Counted from the first letter of the stretch, positions 1-9,457 are shown. The stretch: 64,000 nucleotides of DNA from Clostridiales bacterium (GCA_022799115.1 JAAWNT010000007.1:37372-101371), one strand, 5' to 3'. The notes: generated from the sequence alone by a model not told the origin. A program made the numbers and translations.

Positions 1-462
1 CGCTCCGGGCGGGGTGAACAGGCAGGACGAGCAGTGATTCAAACCTATACGCCGGAAAATCCGGTCATTCAGCTGGCTGCTACTCAGGATTACGAAGCGT
101 TTTATCAGTCGGAAATTGCGATGCGCAAGGCGATGCTGTATCCCCCTTTTGTCGATTTGTGCGTCATCGGCTTTATTGGGAACAGCGAGGAAAAAACTTG
201 TGATGCAGCGGCCTTTTTCTTTGGCCGTCTGCGTCTTATGGCGGAGACAGAATATAAAGAGCTCCCTTTGCGTGTGTTAGGGCCGGCCAGTGCATCAATC
301 GCCAAGGTGAGTAATAAATATAGATATCGGATCATCATTAAACACCGCAATTGCAAGCGGTTTCGGGAAATGATTTCCCGCCTGATGATGGATTACGGAT
401 TAAAACGGGAATTTGGAGAGGTGTCGGTATTTGCCGATGTCAATCCGGATATGATACTTTAA
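1..462 (+). CDS. priA: Primosomal protein N' (PriA helicase), C-terminal part
   Basis: The reading frame is open from the first base, so the gene starts outside the window. PriA is the 3'-5' DNA helicase that reloads the replisome at stalled forks. The visible part begins in the last helicase motif: a glycine/arginine-rich stretch (SGRGEQAGRAVIQT) that fits the conserved AGRAGR...G.V.IQT region, followed by the C-terminal PriA domain with the typical MLYPPF motif. The zinc-binding cysteines and Walker motifs would lie upstream and cannot be checked. It ends 19 bp before def, the order priA-def-fmt found in B. subtilis and many Firmicutes. A first internal ATG or GTG here should not be taken as the real start. 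Confidence 0.93.
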   Translation, partial: RSGRGEQAGRAVIQTYTPENPVIQLAATQDYEAFYQSEIAMRKAMLYPPFVDLCVIGFIGNSEEKTCDAAAFFFGRLRLMAETEYKELPLRVLGPASASIAKVSNKYRYRIIIKHRNCKRFREMISRLMMDYGLKREFGEVSVFADVNPDMIL

Positions 463-481
463 GAATGGGAGGCTATCATTA

Positions 482-946
482 ATGGCAATTCGCAACATAG
501 TAAAAGAGGGCGACGAGATTCTTTCCAAGGCGTGCCGTCCGGTGGAGAAGTTTGACGACAAGCTGGGCCAATTGCTGGACGATATGGCAGAAACCATGAA
601 GCTGGCCGACGGAGTGGGTTTGGCTGCTCCCCAGATCGGCGTGCTGCGCCGGGTAGTGGTAGTGGATGTGGGGGAAGGAGTGATAGAGCTCGTTAACCCG
701 AAAATAATTAGGCAGGATGGAGAGCAAAGAGATGTGGAAGGGTGTCTCTCCTGTCCGGGAGAATACGGCATCACCATGCGCCCTATGCATGTGGTGGTGG
801 AGGCCAAGGACCGCTTTGGAAATACCTTTACCGTGGAGGGGGAGGAGCTTAAGGCGAGGGCCTTCTGTCATGAGCTGGATCATCTGGATGGAATCCTTTT
901 CAAAAAACGGGCCATCCGAATGCTCAAGCCGGAGGAATTGGAGTAA
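482..946 (+). CDS. def: Peptide deformylase
   Basis: Removes the N-formyl group from new proteins; a metal-dependent cytosolic hydrolase. All three family motifs are present: GVGLAAPQ at about residues 44-51, EGCLS at 86-90 (the Cys is a metal ligand) and HELDH at 130-134 (two His ligands and the catalytic Glu). The length of 154 residues is normal for the short, type 1-like enzymes. The start ATG follows a GGGAGG ribosome-binding site. It sits directly before fmt, which makes the formyl-methionyl-tRNA whose product Def later deformylates. Confidence 0.97.
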   Translation: MAIRNIVKEGDEILSKACRPVEKFDDKLGQLLDDMAETMKLADGVGLAAPQIGVLRRVVVVDVGEGVIELVNPKIIRQDGEQRDVEGCLSCPGEYGITMRPMHVVVEAKDRFGNTFTVEGEELKARAFCHELDHLDGILFKKRAIRMLKPEELE

Positions 947-981
947 AACAAACGGAAAACAAAAAAGGAGGTGGCTAGGCC

Positions 982-1908
982 ATGCGTCTGGTATTTATGG
1001 GAACCCCGGAGTTTGCAGTGCCGTGCCTGGAACACATTTTACAAGCGGGGCATCAGGTGTGCGCGGTGTACACCCAGCCGGATAAACCCAAGGGCAGGGG
1101 GTATGCGTTAACGCCGCCCCCAGTGAAGCAAAGCGCCGTTAAGCACGGGATTCCAGTTTATCAGCCAAAAACCTTAAAGGATGGGGAGGCGCTCGCCCAG
1201 TTGCAGGAGCTAAAACCCGATTGCATTGTGGTGGTAGCTTATGGAAAAATTTTACCTCCGGAGATCATCCATCTGCCAGGGAAGGGCTGCATCAATGTAC
1301 ATGCGTCCTTGCTTCCCAAATACCGTGGAGCGGCTCCTATTCAATGGAGCGTTATAAACGGTGAGGAGAAAAGCGGCGTTACCACCATGTTTATGGACGA
1401 GGGGTTGGATACTGGAGATATGCTGCTAAAGGCGGAATGTTTTATTGGGGCTGATACCACTTCCGGCGAGCTGCACGACCGTCTGTCCGACCTAGGAGCA
1501 GACTTAATAGTAAAAACCCTTTTCCAGCTGGAAAAGGGAGATATTACCCGAAAGAAGCAGGAGGATTCTCTATCCTGCTATGCTCCTATGCTGGATAAGC
1601 AGCTTTCCTGGATTGATTGGAATAAAACGGCAAATGACGTCCATAATCTCATTAGGGGATTACAGCCCTGGCCAGTGGCTCAAACCAAGTTCACAGGGAA
1701 AACGCTCAAGATTCATAAGAGCCGTTTAGCCGGCCCCTTCGGCAAGCAGCCCGGAGAAGTAGTGTCACTACGCCCCTTTTTGGTGTGCTGTGGAGACGGC
1801 AATGCTGTGGAATTGCTGGAAGTCCAGTTGGAAGGCAAAAAACGAATGGCCGCTGGGGATTTTTTCCGTGGACATCCGGTGGAGCTTTCCACAATTCTGG
1901 GCGGGTAA
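982..1908 (+). CDS. fmt: Methionyl-tRNA formyltransferase
   Basis: Transfers a formyl group from 10-formyl-tetrahydrofolate to initiator Met-tRNA. The N-terminal formyltransferase domain carries the signature NVHASLLPKYRGAAPI at about residues 105-120, with catalytic Asn and His, and a GLDTGD motif near 141-146 with the catalytic Asp. The C-terminal half (about 205-308) is the OB-like tRNA-binding domain. The length, 308 residues, is typical. A very strong AAAGGAGGTGG lies upstream of the ATG. It follows def by 35 bp in one transcription direction. Confidence 0.97.
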   Translation: MRLVFMGTPEFAVPCLEHILQAGHQVCAVYTQPDKPKGRGYALTPPPVKQSAVKHGIPVYQPKTLKDGEALAQLQELKPDCIVVVAYGKILPPEIIHLPGKGCINVHASLLPKYRGAAPIQWSVINGEEKSGVTTMFMDEGLDTGDMLLKAECFIGADTTSGELHDRLSDLGADLIVKTLFQLEKGDITRKKQEDSLSCYAPMLDKQLSWIDWNKTANDVHNLIRGLQPWPVAQTKFTGKTLKIHKSRLAGPFGKQPGEVVSLRPFLVCCGDGNAVELLEVQLEGKKRMAAGDFFRGHPVELSTILGG

Positions 1909-1940
1909 TTTTCACTCTATTAAGAAAGAGAGACCATAGA

Positions 1941-2624
1941 ATGGGTTATTTTAGTTATCTTCTGTTTATGCTGCCCGCGTTGATTATTTCCATGATCGCG
2001 CAGGCCAGAGTGCAGAGCACGTTTCATAAGTATTCTCAAGTCCGCAATGCACGGGGACTCACGGGCGCCGATGCGGCGCGCCGGGTTCTGACGCTAAACG
2101 GTATCACCAACGTACAGGTGGAATATGTCAACGGACGGCTGACCGACCACTACGACCCCCGCGTCAATGTGATCCGTCTGTCGGAATCGGTATTTGGAGT
2201 GGATTCTGTATCTGCCGTTGGGGTTGCGGCACATGAAGCGGGACATGCGGCACAGTATGCCGCCGGTTATTTTCCCATCAAGCTTCGCTCCGCATTGGTG
2301 CCCGTGTCCCAGTTTGGTTCCGGGGTTTCCATCCCCTTAATTTTACTGGGATATTTCTTTCAGTACGATTGGCTGATTTTTTTGGGGATTGCCTTTTTCA
2401 GCTTTGCGGTACTGTTTTCTATCGTGACTCTGCCAGTGGAATTTAACGCCAGCCGGAGAGCCATCCAGGTGTTGGGTGATTCCGGCACCCTGCAAGGAGA
2501 GGAGTTAGAGGGGGCAAAGCAGGTGCTATCCGCTGCGGCTATGACATATGTGGCCTCAACCCTCACCGCGCTTCTTTCCCTGCTGCGTTTAATCCTGATC
2601 TTTGGCAGGAGGAACAGCCATTGA
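1941..2624 (+). CDS. Membrane zinc metallopeptidase, YugP-like (neutral zinc metallopeptidase family)
   Basis: A 227-residue membrane protein with an N-terminal hydrophobic segment (residues about 4-20), a HEAGH zinc motif at 98-102 and further hydrophobic segments around 125-170 and 205-222. This is the layout of the B. subtilis YugP family, whose substrates are poorly known. The open frame extends upstream inside fmt, but the ATG at 1941 follows AAGAAAGAGAG and gives the usual MGYFSYLL-type N-terminus, so I chose it. In many clostridia this gene lies between fmt and rsmB, as here. Its stop codon overlaps the next start by one base (TGATG). Confidence 0.88.
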   Translation: MGYFSYLLFMLPALIISMIAQARVQSTFHKYSQVRNARGLTGADAARRVLTLNGITNVQVEYVNGRLTDHYDPRVNVIRLSESVFGVDSVSAVGVAAHEAGHAAQYAAGYFPIKLRSALVPVSQFGSGVSIPLILLGYFFQYDWLIFLGIAFFSFAVLFSIVTLPVEFNASRRAIQVLGDSGTLQGEELEGAKQVLSAAAMTYVASTLTALLSLLRLILIFGRRNSH

Positions 2625-3961
2625 TGGGAAATGCAAGATGGGTGGCGTTGCAGGCCTTGGGCCGGGTCAATGCAGATGACGGATACTCCAATTTGGTGCT
2701 GGATCAAGCGCTAAAAAAAGCCAATCTGGATAGCAGAGACAGCGCTTTGGCCTCTGCATTATTTTATGGAGTGCTGGAACATCGAATCACCTTGGACTGG
2801 GTGATCTCCCAGCATTCCAAAAAGCCGATTCATCAGATATCCCTTCCTGTGCTGGATTGCCTGCGGCTGGGGATATACCAGCTGGTGTACATGGATAAGA
2901 TTCCCCAGTCCGCAGCTGTAAATGAATCAGTCAAGCTCACACGGCTGAGTAAGAGGGAGCAAGCATCCGGCTTTGTCAACGGGGTGCTGCGTTCTTTTCT
3001 TCGTACCGGCTGCGATTTAAAATTACCCAATGCCATAGAGGAACCCTTTCTAAACGCCAGCATCCGATATTCCTGTCCGGAATGGCTGATCCGTATGTGG
3101 AACAAAGCATATGGAAGGGAAAATACTTTACAGCTATTGGTTGCCCTGGAAGGAAGACCTCCGCTGACCGCTCGCATCAACCCTTTGCGAGGAACAGACA
3201 AACAGCTGCTAGAAATTTGGGAAAGCGAAGGTGTAAAGGCGAAGGCTGTTACAGGTGTTTGTCACGCTGTTCGGTTGGAAGAAACCGGATCTGTTGACCG
3301 GTTGCCTGGGTTTCAAAGGGGAGAGTTTCACATTCAGGATTTGGCCTCTCAGCTTTGTTGCTACGCCTTATCCCCTCAGCCGGGGGAACGTGTCATTGAT
3401 GTGTGCTCCGCGCCTGGTGGAAAGGCGTTTACCCTGGCGCAAATGATGAAAAACCAGGGCGAGCTGTTGGCCTTTGATCTTTATGAAGCCAAGGTGCGTC
3501 TCATTGAGCAGGGGGCCAAGCGGCTTGGCCTCTCCATCATTCGTGCTGCGGTAAGAGATGCCCGAGAGGAAGCCAAAGGATTGCCCAAAGCCCAGAGAGT
3601 GTTGTGCGATGCACCGTGTTCCGGGTTGGGAATCCTTCGCAGAAAACCGGAAATTCGATATAAAAATAGCAATACCCTTGACAGTTTGCCGGATTTGCAG
3701 TACCTTATTCTTTGTAAATCTTCCGAACTTGTGGAAGAAAATGGAATATTAATCTACTCCACCTGTACATTAAATCCAAAAGAGAATGGGAAAATTGCGG
3801 ACAGGTTTTTGTCTGGTCATCCTGAGTTTGCACCTTACCCTTTACGCCTCCCCCAAGGTATCGCAAAAAATGCTTGGGAACCGGATCATCAGATAACCTT
3901 GATGCCGCACATTCATGGGACGGATGGATTTTTTATTTCCGCATTTCAACGACTGAGGTGA
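2624..3961 (+). CDS. rsmB: 16S rRNA (cytosine-C5)-methyltransferase RsmB (Sun family)
   Basis: Methylates a cytosine of 16S rRNA (C967 in E. coli numbering) with SAM. An NusB-like N-terminal domain (about residues 1-130) is followed by the Rossmann methyltransferase. Visible motifs are DVCSAPGGK near residue 260 (SAM-binding motif I), CDAPCSGLG near 327 (catalytic motif IV) and YSTCTLNPKEN near 378 (motif VI with the second Cys). A TTG at 2621 is an alternative start one codon upstream, but the ATG at 2624, which overlaps the previous stop, is more likely. Length is 445 residues. Confidence 0.95.
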   Translation: MGNARWVALQALGRVNADDGYSNLVLDQALKKANLDSRDSALASALFYGVLEHRITLDWVISQHSKKPIHQISLPVLDCLRLGIYQLVYMDKIPQSAAVNESVKLTRLSKREQASGFVNGVLRSFLRTGCDLKLPNAIEEPFLNASIRYSCPEWLIRMWNKAYGRENTLQLLVALEGRPPLTARINPLRGTDKQLLEIWESEGVKAKAVTGVCHAVRLEETGSVDRLPGFQRGEFHIQDLASQLCCYALSPQPGERVIDVCSAPGGKAFTLAQMMKNQGELLAFDLYEAKVRLIEQGAKRLGLSIIRAAVRDAREEAKGLPKAQRVLCDAPCSGLGILRRKPEIRYKNSNTLDSLPDLQYLILCKSSELVEENGILIYSTCTLNPKENGKIADRFLSGHPEFAPYPLRLPQGIAKNAWEPDHQITLMPHIHGTDGFFISAFQRLR

Positions 3962-3965
3962 TATT

Positions 3966-5024
3966 TTGACCCTGGAAGATATTAAATCTTTTTCTCTGGA
4001 GGAGCTTCAGGAGCAGTTCCGGCAGCAGGGCCAACCTCCCTATAAGGCATTACAGGTGTATCAATGGTTGCATCGGGGCGTATCAAGCTTTGATGAAATG
4101 ACGGATATATCCAAAGTTTTACGCCAATATTTAGCGGAAAGATATTACATATCTGTAGCAAATATTGAAAAGAAGCTGGTTTCTGATTATGATAGTACCA
4201 TAAAATACCTCTTTCGTTTTCGGGATGGGGAATATGTGGAATCGGTTTTGATGAGATATCACCACGGATATTCCATCTGTATTTCTACGCAGGTAGGGTG
4301 CAAGATGGGCTGTACGTTTTGTGCCACAGGAAAAAGTGGATTTTCCCGGAATTTGGCCCCATCCGAGATGTTGGCCCAAATTCAGGCGGCGCAGCGGGAC
4401 AACGACATCCGCATATCAAATGTTGTGCTCATGGGGATGGGAGAGCCGCTGGACAATTATGATAATGTATTAAAATTTTTGCGCTTGGTTTCTTCGGAAC
4501 AGGGAATGAACATAGGGATGCGGCATATTTCCCTATCTACCTGCGGATTGGTAGATCAAATCTATCGTTTAGCGGATGAAAAGTTGCAGCTAACTCTTTC
4601 GGTTTCCTTGCATGCGCCAAATGACTCCATTCGTACCCGCACGATGCCGGTAAACCGAAAATGGCCGGTCGAAGAACTACTGAAAGCGTGCAGATACTAT
4701 ATCAAACAGACTGGGCGCCGTATTTCTTTTGAATACGCGATGATCGACGGGGTGAATGACAGCGATGTCTGCGCCACGGAGCTGGCGAAACGCCTGTCTG
4801 GAATGCTTTGCCATGTCAATTTAATTCCGGTCAATCCGGTAGGAGGGACCAGTTACCGCAAGAGTAAAAGAGACCGCTTGGAACGGTTCTGCCGGATTTT
4901 GGAGCGGCAAGGTCTGACAGCCACTGTCCGCAGGACCCTGGGGTCGGATATCAACGCTTCCTGCGGACAGCTCAGGCGTAAACACACAGAAGAGGGGGGA
5001 ACCACGGTTGAAGATATTCGGTAA
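3966..5024 (+). CDS. rlmN: Dual-specificity rRNA/tRNA (adenine-C2)-methyltransferase RlmN
   Basis: A radical SAM enzyme that methylates C2 of A2503 in 23S rRNA, and A37 of some tRNAs. The [4Fe-4S] motif CKMGCTFC sits near residues 112-119, the GMGEPLDNYDNV motif follows, and a C-terminal SCGQL near residue 332 supplies the second catalytic cysteine. The start is a TTG at 3966, 5 bp after the rsmB stop, with GAGGTGA as ribosome-binding site. Length is 352 residues, typical of the family. The rsmB-rlmN-prpC-prkC order is the same as in B. subtilis. Confidence 0.96.
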   Translation: MTLEDIKSFSLEELQEQFRQQGQPPYKALQVYQWLHRGVSSFDEMTDISKVLRQYLAERYYISVANIEKKLVSDYDSTIKYLFRFRDGEYVESVLMRYHHGYSICISTQVGCKMGCTFCATGKSGFSRNLAPSEMLAQIQAAQRDNDIRISNVVLMGMGEPLDNYDNVLKFLRLVSSEQGMNIGMRHISLSTCGLVDQIYRLADEKLQLTLSVSLHAPNDSIRTRTMPVNRKWPVEELLKACRYYIKQTGRRISFEYAMIDGVNDSDVCATELAKRLSGMLCHVNLIPVNPVGGTSYRKSKRDRLERFCRILERQGLTATVRRTLGSDINASCGQLRRKHTEEGGTTVEDIR

Positions 5025-5739
5025 GACGGATATTGGGCTGGTTAGACATTCCAATCAGGATGCCTTTCAACAAGGTTCTTATTCCGAGAACATTGCATGG
5101 GCAGTGGTGTGCGACGGAATGGGAGGAGCAAATGGAGGCAACATCGCCAGCCAAATGGCGGTGGACCAAATTACACGCCAGCTATCCTCCGCGAGCAGGG
5201 AACATATCAGCAGCCAATCGGCAAAGAATATATTGATGACTGCGGTGTATAATGCCAATACAGCAATCTATGAATACGCCCAGAAGAAGCCGGAGCTCAG
5301 CGGTATGGGAACAACGGTGGTTTTGGCCATGATTGCCAGACAGACGCTGCATGTCGCTCATGTTGGCGACAGCAGAGCATACTTGGTATCTAAGGACGAA
5401 ATTCTTCAAATTACCAAAGATCACTCCATGGTACAGGAAATGGTGGACCGTGGGGAAATCACCGAAAAGGAAGCGAAGGTTCACCCAAGAAAAAACATCA
5501 TTACCCGGGCCTTGGGAGTTAATCCTCAAGTGGATGTAGACTATTATGAGTTGCCGTTTCCCCAAGAAGATATTTTGCTGCTGTGCACAGATGGCCTTTC
5601 CAATTATCTGGAACCAAATGCTATTTACAGCATGGCAATGGAGCTGGACTTGGAGCAATTAATCGAACAGCTGGTGGAGCAGTCCAAAAAGATGGGCGGC
5701 AGAGATAACATAACCGTTGTTGCGATCGGCAACGAATGA
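5008..5739 (+). CDS. prpC: PP2C-type Ser/Thr protein phosphatase (PrpC/Stp)
   Basis: Reverses phosphorylation made by PrkC. PP2C metal-binding motifs are all visible: VVCDGMGGANGG at about 34-45, GDSRAYL near 118, CTDGLSNYL near 194 and GGRDNITVVAI at the C-terminus. The start is TTG, 16 bases before the rlmN stop ends, behind an AGAGGGGGGA ribosome-binding site; it gives the standard N-terminus MKIFGKTDIGLVRHSNQD. Length is 243 residues. Tight overlap with rlmN and a 19-bp gap to prkC argue for a shared transcript and matched phosphatase/kinase levels. Confidence 0.96.
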   Translation: MKIFGKTDIGLVRHSNQDAFQQGSYSENIAWAVVCDGMGGANGGNIASQMAVDQITRQLSSASREHISSQSAKNILMTAVYNANTAIYEYAQKKPELSGMGTTVVLAMIARQTLHVAHVGDSRAYLVSKDEILQITKDHSMVQEMVDRGEITEKEAKVHPRKNIITRALGVNPQVDVDYYELPFPQEDILLLCTDGLSNYLEPNAIYSMAMELDLEQLIEQLVEQSKKMGGRDNITVVAIGNE

Positions 5740-5758
5740 GATAGGAGTGGAGGATCAC

Positions 5759-7807
5759 ATGGATCGTTATACAGGAAAAAAACTGGATGGACGCTATGAG
5801 ATACATGAAATGATCGGAATGGGAGGAATGGCGGTTGTTTATCGCGCCTACGATACCATTGACGACCGAACGGTTGCCATCAAAATCCTGAAGGATGAGT
5901 TCCTTGGAAACGAGGAGTTTATTCGCAGATTTAAAAATGAGTCCAAAGCGATCGCTGTGCTCTCCCACCCCAATATTGTCAAGGTATTTGATGTTAGCTT
6001 TGGGGATCGTATTCAATACATCGTAATGGAATACATCGACGGCATTACGTTAAAGGAATATCTGGATCAGCAGAAAGAGGTCAAATGGAAGGAAGCGGTT
6101 CATTTTACCGTTCAGATTCTGCGCGCGTTGCAGCATGCTCATGAAAAAGGCATCGTGCATCGAGATATTAAGCCCCAGAATATCATGCTGCTGCAAGATG
6201 GAACGATTAAAGTGACCGACTTTGGAATTGCCCGGTTCTCCCGGAATGAGACCCGCACCATGACGGATAAAGCCATCGGTTCGGTACATTATATTGCGCC
6301 GGAGCAGGCCAGAGGCGATATTACCGATGAGAAGGCGGACATTTACTCAGTGGGCGTAATGCTTTATGAAATGCTCACCGGACAACTGCCCTTTGAAGCG
6401 GATAATGCGGTTTCTGTAGCGATTATGCAACTGCAAGCGGAGCCCAAGCCTCCCAAAGAGATTAACCCTGATATCCCGGACGGCTTGGAAGAGATTACCC
6501 TGAAGGCCATGCGCAAGGAAGCTTCTCAAAGGTACCAATCCGCTGCGGAGATGCTGAATGCGATTGAACAATTCCGGCGCAATCCCAGTATCCGTTTTCA
6601 GTATAAATATTTTGTAGATGAAAAGCCTACAAAATATATTGATGCCATCAATAATGTGAAATCCATGGTTCCTATGCCGGAATCCGGTTATGATGATAAC
6701 TACGCCTATGAGGAAGAAGAGACGGTTTCTAAGCCCGCAAAGTCTCCTGTGATACATGTCCTGCTTGGTGTGGGTGTCGCTGTACTGCTTGCGGCCATCA
6801 TATTGGTGATTGTAGGCTTTACCCGTTCCTGCCAAAGTGACCCCGTCGGGGATACGGAGATTCCCAATTTTGTTGGTATGATGTACGAGGACGTAGTCAA
6901 CAACGAAGAATATAAATTCCAGTTTGAAAAGATATTGGATCACGATGAAACCAAGCCGGAAGGTATGATTTTGGCTCAGGATCCTCAATCCTCTACCAAA
7001 AAATATAAGGAAAACGCCAAAGTAACGCTGACGGTAAACAGTAGTGAAGTGACAACGGATGTTCCTGAGGTGACGTCTTATACAGAAGAAGACGCAATTA
7101 ATAAGCTGAAAGAGGCGGATCTGGATCCTGTGGTTGAGCGTATCCCTAACGATGAGACAGCGCAGGGAGTTGTTATCGCCACGAATCCCAAGGGCGGAAG
7201 CACTGTAACGGTGAAAACCAAAGTAACCGTCTACGTAAGCCAAGGACCCTCGGAAAAGAAGGTTCAAGTGCCTCAGGTAATCAACGACTCCTATGAAGAA
7301 GCTAAGAGAAAAATTATCGCTGCCGGATTGAAGGTAGCCAACGAGCCTATCCGCAAGGATAGCACCGCGCCGAAGGACACCGTGTTGGAATGTAATCCTA
7401 TGGAATTTGTAGAGGTAAGCGAGGGCACCACGATTCAGCTTACCATCAGCAGTGGCAACAAACCAGAGACTGAAAAAGAAATTCACGTACAACTACCAAC
7501 GGAAATCGATTATGAGGTCAGCTTCGTAGTGATTATCGACGGTGAGCAAAGCCCGGCAAAAATGTTGGTTCCCAAATATAGGGATGTTGAGACGGTCAAG
7601 GTAACCGGCCGGAGCGGCAGAAAGAATGTCGTGATTAAAATTGAGGGGCAGGAGTACTGGACTTATACCATTGATTTTGATAACGGAGAGGTAGTCAGTT
7701 CCAAAAAGAATCCAAACTTCCATCTGGATTCGGGTTCCTCCAGCAGAGAGGAGTCTTCCGCGCCTTCTCCTTCGGAGAATTCCTCCGAGCAGGGCCGTGA
7801 GGACTGA
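5759..7807 (+). CDS. prkC: PASTA-domain Ser/Thr protein kinase PrkC
   Basis: A membrane sensor kinase that reads muropeptides or lipid II outside the cell. The cytosolic kinase domain (about residues 12-275) has the glycine loop GMGGMAVVYRA at 20-30, the catalytic Lys near 42 in VAIKIL, HRDIKPQN near 133 and DFGIAR near 153. One transmembrane segment follows (about 328-352). Outside are three PASTA repeats (about 370-570), a short further domain and a serine-rich tail. The ATG at 5759 follows ATAGGAGTGGAGG. Three PASTA units match the B. subtilis kinase; in spores of that species PrkC links muropeptides to germination. Confidence 0.96.
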   Translation: MDRYTGKKLDGRYEIHEMIGMGGMAVVYRAYDTIDDRTVAIKILKDEFLGNEEFIRRFKNESKAIAVLSHPNIVKVFDVSFGDRIQYIVMEYIDGITLKEYLDQQKEVKWKEAVHFTVQILRALQHAHEKGIVHRDIKPQNIMLLQDGTIKVTDFGIARFSRNETRTMTDKAIGSVHYIAPEQARGDITDEKADIYSVGVMLYEMLTGQLPFEADNAVSVAIMQLQAEPKPPKEINPDIPDGLEEITLKAMRKEASQRYQSAAEMLNAIEQFRRNPSIRFQYKYFVDEKPTKYIDAINNVKSMVPMPESGYDDNYAYEEEETVSKPAKSPVIHVLLGVGVAVLLAAIILVIVGFTRSCQSDPVGDTEIPNFVGMMYEDVVNNEEYKFQFEKILDHDETKPEGMILAQDPQSSTKKYKENAKVTLTVNSSEVTTDVPEVTSYTEEDAINKLKEADLDPVVERIPNDETAQGVVIATNPKGGSTVTVKTKVTVYVSQGPSEKKVQVPQVINDSYEEAKRKIIAAGLKVANEPIRKDSTAPKDTVLECNPMEFVEVSEGTTIQLTISSGNKPETEKEIHVQLPTEIDYEVSFVVIIDGEQSPAKMLVPKYRDVETVKVTGRSGRKNVVIKIEGQEYWTYTIDFDNGEVVSSKKNPNFHLDSGSSSREESSAPSPSENSSEQGRED

Positions 7808-7818
7808 GGGGGATACTC

Positions 7819-8706
7819 ATGAAACAGGAAATAGGAACGGTATTAAAAGGCATCGGCGGCTTCTATTATGTAGAGGCCGCCGATGCGGTGTATGAGTGCA
7901 AAGCGCGCGGTGTATTTCGCAAAAAAGGGATGTCTCCTTACGCGGGAGACCGGGTGTCCATTACAGTGGCAGAGGATGGAACCGGAACCATCGACGAGAT
8001 CAAGCCAAGAAAAAACCAGCTAATCCGTCCTCCCATCGCGAATATCGATCAACTGGTGATCGTGGCATCTACCTGCGAACCTTCGCCCAATCCCTTGATT
8101 ATTGATAAAATGTTGGCCTTGGCGGTGGATAAACGGATCCATCCATTGTTGGTTATTTCCAAGGCGGATTTGGCAGACAGCGAAGCTCTTTTTCAGATCT
8201 ACGAAAAGTCAGGGATTGAGACCATTGTATTCTCAACCGTGACCGGAGAGGGGATTAACCGGGTTCGCGCCCGGCTTATTGGCAAGTTCAGCGCGTTTAC
8301 CGGTAATTCTGGAGTAGGGAAATCTTCCCTGCTCAACTGTATCGATGAAAAATTTCAGCTGGAAACCGGTAAAATCAGCCAAAAGCTGGGTAGGGGAAGG
8401 CATACCACCCGGCAGGTGGAACTCTATCCTTTGCCGGAGGGCGGCTATGTAGCCGACACGCCTGGATTTTCCACTGTGGATATTGAGCGATATGAGATGA
8501 TTGATAAGGAATCCCTGCCTTATGCATTTCCGGAGTTCGCCCCTTTTCTGCACCAATGCCGTTTTACCTCCTGCGCCCATGTTTGCGAAAAGGGATGCGC
8601 GGTGTTACAAGCGGTGAGGGATGGACTAATCCATCCTTCACGGCACAGCAGCTATGTGTCGATGTACGAAGAGGTAAAGGACCGGAAAGAGTGGGAGAAG
8701 AAATGA
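7819..8706 (+). CDS. rsgA: Ribosome small-subunit GTPase RsgA (CpgA/YloQ)
   Basis: A circularly permuted GTPase that helps 30S maturation. An N-terminal OB fold is followed by the GTPase domain in permuted order: ISKAD (G4) near residue 113, GNSGVGKSS (G1) near 163, and DTPGFS (G3) near 213. The C-terminal zinc site is C-x4-C-x-H-x5-C at about 247-260. Length is 295 residues. It follows prkC by 11 bp, as in B. subtilis, where the phosphatase-kinase-cpgA order is conserved and CpgA is a PrkC substrate. The stop overlaps the thiN start (ATGA). Confidence 0.96.
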   Translation: MKQEIGTVLKGIGGFYYVEAADAVYECKARGVFRKKGMSPYAGDRVSITVAEDGTGTIDEIKPRKNQLIRPPIANIDQLVIVASTCEPSPNPLIIDKMLALAVDKRIHPLLVISKADLADSEALFQIYEKSGIETIVFSTVTGEGINRVRARLIGKFSAFTGNSGVGKSSLLNCIDEKFQLETGKISQKLGRGRHTTRQVELYPLPEGGYVADTPGFSTVDIERYEMIDKESLPYAFPEFAPFLHQCRFTSCAHVCEKGCAVLQAVRDGLIHPSRHSSYVSMYEEVKDRKEWEKK

Positions 8707-9329
8707 ACAGATGCGTCATAGTAGGTTCCGCTCCTGTTGAAGATCCGGATCGATTGAAAGATCTGATCCGAAAGGATGACGTTATCTTCTGCGCGGACGG
8801 CGGTTTTGAAACCGCCTTGCGTATGGGAGTGCGTCCCTCATTCATCGCAGGAGATTTTGATTCCTTTGCTGGAGATCTGCCTGAAGATATCGAGGTGATC
8901 CGTCTGCCGGAATGCAAGGACGACACGGATCTGATGTTCTGTGTCAAAGAGGCCTTGCGCCGTGGTTTTAACGACGTTTTATTGCTTGGAGCTACGGGAG
9001 GGAGAATGGATCACACCATTGGAAATCTGGGCATTCTTCTTTATTTGGCTCGGCGAAACGCCGGAAATCTAATGGCCGACGCTTACAACCAGGCTTTTGT
9101 AGCCCAAGAAGGCGCTTATATGATTACAGGGAAAAAGGGGGATATGGTTTCAGTATTCCCTTATGGATGTAACCAGTGTTGTGTAAGCTACGAGGGCCTT
9201 GCATATCCTTTGCATCATGGCACTTTAAACGCAGAGGAGCCCGTGGGGGTGAGCAATCGTCTTACCCAAGAGAAAGCGGTGATAACCGTACACAGCGGCC
9301 CGGTACTAGTCGTAAAGTCCAAGGAGTAA
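8703..9329 (+). CDS. thiN: Thiamine pyrophosphokinase
   Basis: Converts thiamine to thiamine diphosphate using ATP. Family motifs: CADGGFETALRMGVRPSFIAGDFDSF is present in the first 60 residues, then KDDTDLMFCVKEAL and LGATGGRMDHTIGNL. The ATG overlaps the rsgA stop by 4 bp, which fixes the start; length is 208 residues. In B. subtilis rpe lies between cpgA and thiN; here it is missing, so the two genes are directly coupled. The gene after the terminator is the spoVM block, again as in B. subtilis. Confidence 0.95.
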   Translation: MNRCVIVGSAPVEDPDRLKDLIRKDDVIFCADGGFETALRMGVRPSFIAGDFDSFAGDLPEDIEVIRLPECKDDTDLMFCVKEALRRGFNDVLLLGATGGRMDHTIGNLGILLYLARRNAGNLMADAYNQAFVAQEGAYMITGKKGDMVSVFPYGCNQCCVSYEGLAYPLHHGTLNAEEPVGVSNRLTQEKAVITVHSGPVLVVKSKE

Positions 9330-9414
9330 GCAAAACTAGTTGGTCTAACCATACAAGCTAGTAAAAAGACAATTTTTGGAGATAAATAGCCAGGGTACAA
9401 TGATATATCACAGG

Positions 9415-9457
9415 GAGAGCTGCAAACGGTTGTGTTTATAGCTCTCTTTTTTTATTT
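9415..9457 (+). terminator. Intrinsic terminator after thiN
   Basis: A 7-bp stem (GAGAGCT at 9415-9421 with AGCTCTC at 9440-9446), with extra A/T pairing inside the loop, followed by a run of T. It closes the priA-thiN transcript. Confidence 0.85.

Noticed and set aside
6347..7492. 381-residue open frame on the minus strand
   Set aside because: It lies fully antisense to prkC, whose kinase, membrane and PASTA parts are certain. It has no domain signs and reflects codon bias.
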